A stretch of 64,000 nucleotides of DNA, taken from assembly GCF_021130785.1 (NCBI RefSeq), contig NC_060209.1:25737501-25801500 (forward strand). The letters are read 5' to 3'. The translations under genes were made by a program, and so were the position numbers. A model generated the notes under the pieces. The model had not been told where the DNA came from. It was given only the letters and a program-made list of their open reading frames with translations, and searched no databases. This DNA comes from Homalodisca vitripennis (lineage: Eukaryota; Arthropoda; Insecta; Hemiptera; Cicadellidae). Below, piece by piece: positions 24,412-33,885 of this stretch (positions are counted from its first letter, which is position 1; the number at the start of each line of letters is the position of its first letter).

Positions 24412-24635
24412 AGTAAAGTAAAGACGTCTTATTTTACCAGGCGAAATTAGGGCTAAGGAGCCCTCTCTAACACTTAAACAGGGGACCAACGTTTTTTAAA
24501 AGGTGACTTCAGAACCACCACCAATGGTCGGACAGGCGGGCTGCTTGCAAGGACAGGATCGCTCAGCGGTCACCCATCCAAGCAGCAGCCACGCTCGACG
24601 TTGCTTAATCCGGTTATCTTGTGATAGCCAATAGC
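24412..24635 (-). repeat. 5S rRNA-derived SINE, copy 1
   Basis: On the minus strand the head reads ttaagcaacgtcgagcg, then a short spacer, then cttggatgggtgaccgctg. These match the internal promoter part of animal 5S rRNA (box A, intermediate element, box C). The body continues tgtccttgcaagcagccc, ggtggtggttctgaag, aagtgttagagaggg, gccctaatttcgcc and ends ggtaaaataagacgtctt with a TTTAC-type tail. Two more copies lie at 42826-42965 and 47890-48105. Only the 3' half of 5S is present, so this is not a 5S gene. Confidence 0.85.
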
Positions 24636-24789
24636 CAATAGTCAAGAATTTATTGCGGAGACAAATAGTACATTTGTATAGCAAACGTCAAGTATCTAAT
24701 AATTTTGACACACATGTTACATCGAACTCTCATTCATACATACATTTTGACACTCACTCTGCTCCATTCATCGCCAATTTTTACCCACC

Positions 24790-27734
24790 TCAATTCGAGA
24801 GCAAGTCTTCTGATTGTGCGGTCTCCCAGTTATATGTCATAAACTCGTTCACGCTATAAAAAGCGTTGGACACTAAACAGCGTTTCAAACGAGTTTTAAA
24901 TTTTTTATGCGTAGGTGAATTTTTAATTTCATCTGGCAAGCTGTTGATGAGATGAACTCCTGCTTGTGAGAGCAAACGTTCATGAACTACCGTCCTGTGT
25001 CTCCTAGTTCGGTAGTTTTCTCTGCCTCTTGTCTCGTACGAGTGAACATCCCGTCCGTTGGTCAAGGTGCATTTAAGCATACAATATGACGTCGTTTCTA
25101 AAATGTAGAGACTTGGCAGAGTCAACAGTTGCAATCTTTTGAAAGCTGGCCTGCACGACTCTCTTAATTTTAATTTTGCAATGATGCGTATCGCTCGTTT
25201 TTGAAGCTTGAACGCTCTTAAAAATTGGTTACTTGCACATGCACCCCACAGCACTAGTCCATAGTTGAGATGTGGGTAGATCAAGCCATAATAAGCCGTC
25301 ATCATAACCTGAATAGGGCAGTATTTAGCTAGAGACCTCAGCACATAAATGCCTGAGGCTAATTTGGAGCAAACGTAATCGATATGAAAATTCCATGTCA
25401 AATCTTGATCAAGGTAAATTCCAAGGAATTTCGAGGAACAGACCTCTTCCAATATGGCCTCATCCAACACGATGGCCGGGCCATATTTTTTTGTCGAGCG
25501 CAAAGAAAAATTTATAACATTGTATTTTGAAGAATTTGTTTTTAGATTGAGGCTATGAAAATGTTGCACACAACTGTTTTACTGCAACAAAGGTGTTTTG
25601 TTCTAAAACTGATTTCGTTGTTTCATTAAAACATAGAGTCGTATCATCCACATACTGCACGATTCTTCCGTGTGGTAGTGATGAATCTATGTCATTGACA
25701 TAGAGCAGGAACAGAATAGGGCTGAGAATTGATCCTTGAGGGACTCCATAAATAATTTTCATTGAATTAGAAACATGGTTTGAAATTTGGACAACTTGAG
25801 ATCTGTGGCTTAAAAATGAACTAAGCCACAAGAGCGGCACGCCTCGAATGCCATGGGACCCCAATTTGTCAAGCAGCGTAAGATGGTCAACACAATCGAA
25901 TGCTTTAGATAGATCGAGAAACACACTTAACGTGTGATTTCGACTCTCTAGCCCCTCTACAATCGTCTCAACAAGACTCACAATTGCGTCTATCGTTGAT
26001 TTGCCCTTTCTGAATCCAAATTGTTCATTTGAGAGCTGATTGTATTTGTTAAGAAACTGAAGCATTCGTAATAAAAAAAGCTTTTCGAATATTTTGCTTA
26101 TTACAGGCAAAATCGAGACAGGCCGATAACTATTGATGAGTGTGGGATCGTCTTTTTTGAAAATAGGGATTACTTTTTGAGATTTTTAGGAGCGAGGGGA
26201 AAACTCCTGTGCGAAATGACAGATTAACTAATACAGTCAAAGGCCTCACAATATGCTTAGAGCACTGCTTGATGAGCCACATTGACATTAAATTAGTATC
26301 ATTGGACTTTTTCGATGGAAGCTGCTGAATGATTCTATCCACCTCTTCCTCAACGACAGGTGTTAAGACCATTGAGGTTACTGGACTTTGTCTTTGAATA
26401 GGTTTTACTTGATGTGATGACGGACGAGGGCCCTGCTCACAGGCTACATTAGCAAAAAATTTGTTAAATTCATTTGCCACCTCAATCTCATCATCCACAA
26501 TTCGATCCCCAATTTTAATTTGGAATTTTTTCGAATCTTTGACTTTATTGTTAATAATGCCCCAAATGGTTTTTGAAATGTTTTTGGAAGACTTTATCGA
26601 ATTTAATGTATCATATGATTTTGCCGCTTGAATAACTTTTCTATAAATCTTTTTATAGTTACGGAAAAAAACTTTAAAGTTATTGTCTTTTGTGTTTCTG
26701 TTAATTTCGGAGAAAAATTTAAGTTTTTCTCTCGAAATCAGGATGCCTTTGGTAATCCAATTATTTTTCATGTTTTTATGACAAACTTTGACAGTTTTTG
26801 TAGGGCAGCAGACATTAAGATGAAAATTAAGACAATTGTCGAAAAATTTTGAAAAGCTGCTCTACAGATTGAGAAGAATTTAAACATTTCCACTTTTCTT
26901 TTGCAAGTGAAGCATTGAGGATGGCGATATTTTCTGGCCTTGTGTCTCTTACTGTTTTAACAATTTTGGGCTCGCGTTTGAATTTCTTCCCGCTGATTAT
27001 AGCTTCTTGACCATAGTGGTCTGAAATCGCTGTATTAACCACAGACACTGCGACATTGGGAAGGTTGGAAATGATATTATCGATAGCCGATTGTGACGTT
27101 GCTGTTATTCTTGTGGGGGTTTTTATTAATAATTCAAGATCAAAAGACCTTAGCAAGTCGGCTAGACGTTTGGTGGATTGGTGGTTGTTGTCCAAAGCGT
27201 TAATATTGAAATCGCCCATCAGGACGAAGTCAAGGTCATGGTGAGTCAGGTCCATCAACAAGGATTCTAATTTTGAAAAAAAAATATGTCTTCGTTTCCA
27301 CTGGGAGACCTATAGATGCCGATGACGACCAATTTTGAATTTTGGGTTTGAAGTTTAATGCCGGCTGCTTCAAAATGTTTATCTTCCGTTTCTTTCATCG
27401 TATACGTAACTGAAGTGAAACTTTGTTTCAAAAAGATTGCAACACCCCCACCTTTAGAATAATGACGGCAATATGAATTGGCCAATTTAAAATTTTGAAT
27501 TTTGCATAGCTCAATGTTTTTATTGTTAAAACCGTTTTCGGTTACAACAAGTAGATCTGTCTTTAGATCTTCACACATGAGCTGGATTTCTTCCAATTTA
27601 TTCGTTGCGAATTGGGCGTTTTGGTGGAGCAGCCTTAATACAAATTGATTTTGAAATTTTGTATTTGTTTCGCCAATTTGGATTGAGTGTATCAACTTTG
27701 CTCGTCGCCTTGAAATGGGGTCCCTAAAAAACAT
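24790..27734 (-). pseudogene. LINE ORF2: AP endonuclease and reverse transcriptase, frameshifted
   Basis: The endonuclease part (27734-26830) has SKGGGVAIF, IGIYRSPSGN, MGDFNINALD and ISDHYGQ, which are the expected APE motifs. It is split by a frame change at an A/T homopolymer near 27280. A linker segment (26771-26130) follows. The reverse transcriptase (26160-25553) shows FEKLF, QFGFRKGKST, LDLSKAFDCVDH, GVPQGSILSPILF and the catalytic YVDDT at 25655-25641. The C-terminal part (25569-24790) has LGIYLDQDLTWNFHID and YGLIYPHLNYG. Key catalytic residues are present, so decay is by small indels near 27280, 26800, 26165 and 25560. It resembles CR1/L2/Daphne-type proteins, without a search. Confidence 0.9.
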
Positions 27735-27837
27735 GAGGAACTTCCGTCATCAGAGAGTGGGTCTGCTGTTGTCGTGATGGGTGTTTGGAGGTTGGAAGCC
27801 TCCGATGGAGGAGTCTGCAGGTCAGCTGGACTTGGGC

Positions 27838-29233
27838 TCAGCATGTCCAGTTCTGGCGGCAGCGAACGTGGCGCTTGAGTCGATTTTGTCCTCCATCGGA
27901 TCGAACGCAAGTCAACAGCAGACGCGCGAGGACTTTCTTCCCACGAAACGTAAGATGCATCCCATGCCTTGTAAAATGCTGTCTTGAGATGCCAGCGAAA
28001 TCGAAAAAGTCGACACGGGGATGTCTCTCACATAGCTCCTCGATATATGCATTTACCAGGAGAATGCGCTGGTTGATAGGATGGCATGGTGGCAAGTCAT
28101 GGCGGTGCGGAAGGGAAGCGACAATAATCCTAGAGGAAGACCCCAAAAGGTTCACCAAGGCGACCTTCAAGATGCTCGTAGATGACTTTATCACCTCCCT
28201 CCGCCACATCGTTGGTGGCGGCGATTAATATAACACAGGATCCCGAAGATAATGTACCACCGGATCCAACCGTTAGCAAGCCAGCTCCTGGTTTGCAAAA
28301 CCCCAGAACTTTAGTTGATGGTTGCACCAAGGCTCCAAGGATCCCTGCCAGGTGACGGCCGTGGCTATCGCTTTCTATCTGGATGACAGGGTAACTGAGG
28401 GACTCCTTACTGTCCGTATCCACCGCAGGAGTTGTTCTCGTAGAGACTTGAGCTAAGCAATTAGCTTGAGATCCGGACTTTCTCTTTTTCTTCCTATTTT
28501 TCCTTTTCTTGATTTGAACAGATTTTGTATGCTCTTTATTCATTTCTGATTTTAACTCCCGCGAGTCGATTGCCAACGGCTCAAACCTGTTGCTGACCGA
28601 TATTGTGCGGCCTCCACCAACGACAGTCGTCCACGTATTCTCGACAGTAGTTCCTCCACACTCATAGGACTTGACTGCGGCTCGCAAACTCCGCACCTCA
28701 GCCTCAAGAACCTCGATGGTAGTTCTCAGACTATCGACGACACTACGAATCGCAGAGCAGTTTTCTTTCACGCATATTGCAGATTCTGAAAAGTCACATT
28801 GCACGGCGCAGTCAGTCGTGGGTGCACACTTCGATACCTCAAGGCGTGATTTCGGGGCAAAGAGTTGGTCCGTAAACTGCATCAGCCGTATGTCTGACTC
28901 GATGGAGTGGTCGAGTACACGTTTGAGTTCCTCTTCCAATCGCGTCACCTCGTCCTTAAGATTGGCATTTTCTGCCATCAAGGTTGCTGACACGTGCGAG
29001 GTGAGTGGGGTCGAGAAGCAAACGGACGGCGCGGACGACACGGCAGACAGAGTCATCGAGGCATCCTCCTTCGGAAAGCCTGCGGGAGACGCGTGCAGCC
29101 CGAAAATCTCCTGGGACGCAGGAGTCTCCACATACAGCTCTAGCGACTCAGTCGGCAACGGATCGTCAACGACAAGCGCGGGTGGTGCGACAGATGATAA
29201 GTGATAAGTGTTGTACCCGCTACACAGCGCCAT
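27838..29233 (-). pseudogene. LINE ORF1: coiled coil plus SGNH/esterase-like domain, one frameshift
   Basis: It starts at ATG 29233. Two leucine-rich coiled-coil stretches (AENANLKDEVTRLEEELK and SLRTTIEVLEAEVRSLRAAV) are followed by a basic patch (KKRKNRKKKRK), likely for RNA binding or nuclear entry. The C-terminal half carries SGNH-hydrolase blocks: SDSHGRHL (block I), KPGAG, ILIAATNDVA (block III) and RHGMHLTFRGKK (block V). A frame change at about 28150-28200 separates blocks III and V. An esterase domain in ORF1 is known for CR1-like LINEs; whether it was active here cannot be told. Confidence 0.85.
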
Positions 29234-29245
29234 TGGCCAAAAATT

Positions 29246-29506
29246 TAATGTTTGCAGCTTAAATTATACAAATATTTGACCTCACAAGAATTTCTAAAAA
29301 CAGTTTGTAACATACAATAATTATGTAATAACTTGTTTTTATATCATGCTGGTTTACTTCCGTACAATGCAAATCCTGAAACAGTAGAAACCAGAGAAGC
29401 AAATACTAAAATAGGTACCAACCTAACCTAGGTTAGGTTTTATATTTACCTTAACTCAATCGGAAACATTTGTGCGTTCTGATTTCAAACTTCGCTCCAG
29501 TGGTTC
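29246..29506. other. spacer with a perfect 20-bp palindrome of telomere-type pentamers
   Basis: At 29420-29439 two AACCT pentamers meet two AGGTT pentamers head to head. The pentamer is the common arthropod telomere unit. The rest is AT-rich with no feature. Confidence 0.6.
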
Positions 29507-29526
29507 TTAAACACATTCACGACGAC

Positions 29527-29633
29527 GTGCGCCACGTGTGGTACACGGCGATCTTCTCACGAGCGCGTCGTGTACCACGTGTGGCGCACGGCCCACATTA
29601 CAGCAGCGCGTCATGTACCACCCGTGGTACACG
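29527..29633. repeat. left subterminal palindromes of the piggyBac element
   Basis: Three copies of a roughly 21-base palindrome occur: gtgcgccacgtgtggtacac, gtgtaccacgtgtggcgcac and atgtaccacccgtggtacac. They are spaced about 37 bases apart and two are preceded by gcgcgtc. They probably act as transposase binding sites. Confidence 0.85.
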
Positions 29634-30054
29634 AACAATGCATTTTCAAATGGCTCTCTGAAACTAACGTTTGCCTAGAAGGTTTCTACATTTCTGTCTA
29701 CGCCATCTATAAAACTCTTATAATATTTTTCATTCAATGCAAACTCGTTTTTCCCAAAATTGGTGTAAAAAATTGCATAGTATCTGAATAGTTGTTTGCC
29801 GTGTTTGTGATAGCTAATAAGCCTATCAGCAAAGATAAACCTGTAAACCTTTATGTTCTTAAACTTAATATATGTTCATACATTTAGAGTAGTTATTACG
29901 GGTAGATTAAAAAAAGTTGCTCACGTTATAAGTTTATGAGTTTAATCTGCAGAAAGTGACAAGTCTAACCTAACAAATACTTCGTAAATTGAAATAAAGT
30001 AATGAAAATAACTTAAGTATTAAAAAAACTCTAAATCTACATGACATTTTTCGT

Positions 30055-32192
30055 CTAATGTTTGTTATTGAAACAGTCCAAACACATCGCTGGATTATCT
30101 GTGCAGTCTTTGCAGAAAGTTGTAACTCTCTTGCAACGTTTTCTGGCTTCTGTTGTTCCATGACAGGCAACTAGAGACTCATAGCAAGGTAAACATCGTT
30201 TTCTTGATTGCTTAGCAAGGCCATCTCTCTTAACTAATTCGTGTTTTTGAGTAGGTAATCGTCTTGCTGAAAACAGCACATTAAATGTTGAAAATATGGT
30301 TAAAGTCAAATGTTCAAGAAGCTTATAATTAAAATTGTTTGTACAGACTTTGAGGCCTAATTTACGTGTAAACTATTTGATCTGTTTCCTAAAACAATAC
30401 GGATTCAGATTATATAATTTAAATGAAATACACTAGTTATAAATAAGATTACCTGAAATCGGAGGTGTTGAGAGTTGGTTAGAAGCAGGATTACAGTTAC
30501 TGTTTTCCTCTACAAGCTTTCTTGCCAAAACAGATCGGAATTTTAGCATATCCCATTTAGCTGTTTTCTTTTCCCTAACACTGTTGAATACCACAAAGGC
30601 GTTCACAACACATGTACCCAGCAATAACTCTAGTGCAACCTTCTTGTACCATTTAGATGTTTTTCTCAATGGGCTATAATACGAACTCATTTGGTCTGAT
30701 ACGTCTACGCCCTTTTTGGCATCATTGTAAGCTAAAACACAGCTAGGTTTCATGATTGGTTCGTTATTTCTATTGGTTTTTTTACTGGGCAATAAGTTGT
30801 CCCCATCCTCAGGTCGAGTACTTATCAAGTTTACTCGCCTCTTGTCGACCCAGCTGATTACTTTTACACCTTGTTTGTTCTCCTGCGCATACACTTCACC
30901 CTTTTTCAATTTCTTGCTTATAACAGTCTTCGGATTGGACTTCAAATCCTTTCTCAAGGTACCACAAAGGTAAGTTTTTCTTTTAAGCAAGGCCTCAGCT
31001 AACTCGACGCTTGTTGTAATAATTATCAGCGTACAGGCAAACGGCCGTGGCCTAAGAAATCATGAATAAGATGCAGCATTATTTTTTGTTTGTGGCCTTT
31101 TCCAGATGTAATGTCACCTTTAACCTACGTATATTTTGAACTTGCAGGTATAGCCATCAGGAGAACAAAGCTTGTATATTTTCACACCATATTTGTGTGA
31201 TTTGTCCGGCAAGTACTCTGCCGGGAAATTAAGCCTGCCTCTCCACGGGACCATGGTCTCATCTATAACTACAGTTTCACCTGGAATCCTGACAGCTTTG
31301 AATCTATCATTTAACGATGACCTGCAGATTTTGGAGCTTTTTCATCCTGGGTTCTTCACCTACTGCTTCTTCAATTATTATGAAAATGAAGACATCGAAG
31401 ATGCATTTCAAACCGCTCTCTCTTCATAGCCTGTTTTTATGAAGTCATTTTTAAACATGGTGTCATTTGACCAGTAAAACCTTATTTGAGGCAAAGGGCA
31501 CATCCCCATCACAATCAAAATCCCTAGAAAATTGTTTTATTTCTCCACTAGTACAGTCAATCCACTGCCTCATAAAAGACCTCTGTTTGGGGATATTGTT
31601 TGAAATATCTTGCCGGGCATATCGGTTTTGTTTCTTCTATCGATGAGGTTAATTAATATCGTCTGTTTAAAAACTGCTCTAATACTGTTACAGGATTTGA
31701 TATGTCAAAATCATATACTAACCCTTCATTGTCAGTATAGGGAAATTGTCTAACAGTACTCTTTATGTCATCCCACTCATTACCATCGTCATCATTACCG
31801 GTACTTGTTTCAGTTTCACCATTTGGCCCATCATCAGTTTCGGGCACATTGCCATTGGCGGTTTCATTATTTTCCTGATAAGGTTCTTCTAATTCTGATC
31901 TTGTATTATTTTCATAAATATTTAAACCTAATTCATCACTTAAGCTTATATTTTGTGAGAAATAAAGAACTGCATTCTGAAGGCTTACGTCATCTGAAGT
32001 AACAATTACATTTTCTTCGATATTTAATGCATGACTTACTTCATTTGCATCAAGTTCCTCATCATTACCGTCTGCATTTGAATCCTCACTATCTGCTTCA
32101 GATGGTAAGTATTCGCTCCCCGACACAGAAAAATCAGTAAGTTCACTATCACTGTGGCCTTCAAGAGCATCATCGATCTCTTGTTCGTCCAT
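30055..32192 (-). pseudogene. piggyBac transposase, frameshifted
   Basis: The start is at ATG 32192. Residues 1-180 (32192-31653) are acidic, rich in D, E and S, as in the N-terminus of these proteins. The core is broken between 31650 and 30990. The first catalytic aspartate motif is readable near 31230-31270 (VVIDETMVPWRGRL), and the second (ADNYY) lies near 31020-31035 in another frame. The third is in the intact stretch 30990-30433 (KKGVDVSDQM), which also holds YYSPLRKTSKWYKK and ALELLLGTCVVNAF. After a gap or intron-like AT-rich spacer, 30309-30055 codes for the cysteine-rich end (CLPCYE, RCKRVTTFCKDC, MCLDCF). All three aspartates remain, but the frame is lost. Confidence 0.9.
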
Positions 32193-32360
32193 TTTATTAC
32201 AATTTCACTACGAAACACCACAAAATAACTTTCAATTCAACACACACCCAGTCACTAGCAGTGGTAACCTACAAATTAACGAAGCAGACTGACAGAAGAA
32301 AGACAAAAGCGCGCCAAACGATGCTCGCTAAATGTCTAGCTAGACGCAGGTTAGAAGCAA

Positions 32361-32443
32361 CACATGTACCACGTTGTGGTACACGACGCGGTAGATTAAT
32401 GTCTTATTAGTTCAGCGCGTCGTGTACCACACGTGGTACACGC
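32361..32443. repeat. right subterminal palindromes of the piggyBac element
   Basis: Two palindromes occur, atgtaccacgttgtggtacac and gtgtaccacacgtggtacac. They are linked by gacgcgg and gcgcgtc flanks that are themselves inverted to each other. The layout mirrors the left end. Confidence 0.85.
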
Positions 32444-32643
32444 ACATATATGTATAAAAAGTTCATCAAAAAATGGTTTAATTTACGTTTTGATAGTTTT
32501 GCACATATTTTATAACTGCTGTCGAGTGATTTAAGCAAAAAAACAAAATACGCATTTCTGACAGATTTTACCGATATCAACACGCCACTTAATTACGAAG
32601 GTAGTTATCACCTACGTCGTGAATGTGTTAATAGTTGAGGTAC

Positions 32644-32870
32644 TCAATTAGCTGAGCGTTAGCAAAGCCTATCACTTGAGAGGCTGGAAATATTTCATTT
32701 TCATATCTGTATGTCAGTCCGCACAAATATCTCTAAAACTGACCTGTAGAGAATTGAAAGTTTCCCATGAAGTTTCATTTCTGTTTAAGCAACATTTGGT
32801 TTAAATAATGGCGCTTGTCACTTGTTACCAAATATTTTTACATTGGTATTATGGCATGCATTAAAAATAT
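32644..32870 (+). repeat. GCTGAGCG dispersed family copy
   Basis: It contains agctgagcgttagcaaagcc, cacttgagaggctgg, atttcattttc, cagtccgcac, aaatatctctaaaac, catgaagtttcatttctg and ttacattggtattatgg. It starts 13 bases outside the right end of the piggyBac element. Confidence 0.8.
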
Positions 32871-33247
32871 TTACTATATCAAACGATTTAAAAAGAAAAT
32901 AAACATTAATATAATTTAAATAACGTTCGTGTTGTAGTTTTGAGTTTATGTAGAGTAATGTAATGTGTTAATGTATTAAATGTTTAATTAATTTATGTTA
33001 CTTGTTGAAGGATTTAAGATCAAATTTAATACTATTTTATCCATTTACACATATTAAAAATGATTTCGTTAGCACACACACAAAAAACACACGAATACAG
33101 AAGATTATTTCAATTCACTTATATATCCCAATACAATTTAGATACGAATTTAAACATATAAAAAGACATATTCAACTCACATACAAGAAGAACTTTAGAA
33201 CATTACATAATATTTGAACTATTAGTTAATATCATCAAACTATATTT

Positions 33248-33346
33248 CCCCCCCCCCCCCCACCCCCCCCCCCCCCCACCCCCCCCCCCCCCCACCCCCC
33301 CCCCCCCCCACCCCCCCCCCCCCCCACCCCCCCCCCCCCCCACCCC
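33248..33346. repeat. C15A minisatellite, 16-bp period
   Basis: The tract is cytosine except for single A at 33262, 33278, 33294, 33310, 33326 and 33342, which is exactly 16 bases apart. The opposite strand is fifteen G and one T repeated, a strong candidate for G-quadruplexes. The exact period shows tandem unit duplication and not random erosion of a homopolymer. Confidence 0.9.
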
Positions 33347-33353
33347 AATCAAG

Positions 33354-33885
33354 TAACAGATGGCATGCCAGAAATTAACAAATCCAAATAAATATTGCCA
33401 CTTAATTGTAGATAATAGAAAACAATGTTACCAAATATCCAAAGTTTAACATAATATACATACAAATTAACGCCTACATCAAAATAAATATTAAAATCGA
33501 TTAATTATACATAATATGAAAAATATTAAATAACAGCTGAGGTTTAATTTACCACCTATTAATAAATAACTAAAAATACCACCTAATAAATAATCTTTAA
33601 CAAACAACATCTAATAAATAATACATTTACCACCATCCAAATAAACAACAAATGGTAACAGATGGCACGCCAGACATTAACATAATATACATATAAACAT
33701 TAACACCAACATCAAAATAAGTATAAAAATCGATTAATTATAATAATATGAAAAATATTAAATAACAGCTGAAGTTTAATTTAGCACCCATTAATAGATA
33801 ACTAAAAATACCACCTAATAAATAATCATTAATAAATAACATCTAATAAATAATACATTTACCACCATCCAAATAAATAACAAAA
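33354..33885 (+). repeat. direct duplication of about 231 bp
   Basis: The block from acataatatacat through aaaatcgattaattata, aacagctgaggtttaattt, accacctaataaataatc and tttaccaccatccaaataaa occurs at about 33448-33648. It recurs at about 33679-33879, and spacing at several anchors is 231 bases. A gtaacagatggcatgccag lead also occurs twice (33354 and 33656), with extra sequence in the first copy. Confidence 0.85.

Larger units (their letters stand above)
24620..29245 (-). mobile_element. CR1/L2-group LINE, nearly full length but frameshifted
   Basis: The minus-strand order is a short 5' region (near 29240), ORF1, an ORF2 with AP-type endonuclease and reverse transcriptase, and then a short 3' region. 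The 3' end shows tattggctattggctat near 24620-24640, a short tandem of the kind found at CR1-like tails. The 4.6-kb length fits a near-complete element. At least five frame changes break the two reading frames. It abuts the 5S-derived SINE at its 3' end and lies 270 bases from the piggyBac element at its 5' end. Confidence 0.88.
29507..32631 (-). mobile_element. piggyBac-like transposon, both ends present, transposase broken
   Basis: TTAA is found at 29507-29510 and 32628-32631. Beside them is a 13-base perfect inverted repeat (cacattcacgacg, 29512-29524 and complement 32615-32627); the left copy has one extra A after TTAA. Inside each end are near-perfect palindromes of the form gtgtaccac(g)tgtggtacac, three on the left (29527-29633) and two on the right (32361-32443). 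The minus-strand gene has an acidic N-terminus, a DDE core and a C-terminal cysteine-rich domain, all typical of piggyBac. Confidence 0.92.

Noticed and set aside
24560..24625. A genuine 5S rRNA gene
   Set aside because: Only the 3' half-like part is present, it diverges from 5S downstream, and the same unrelated body follows in all three copies.
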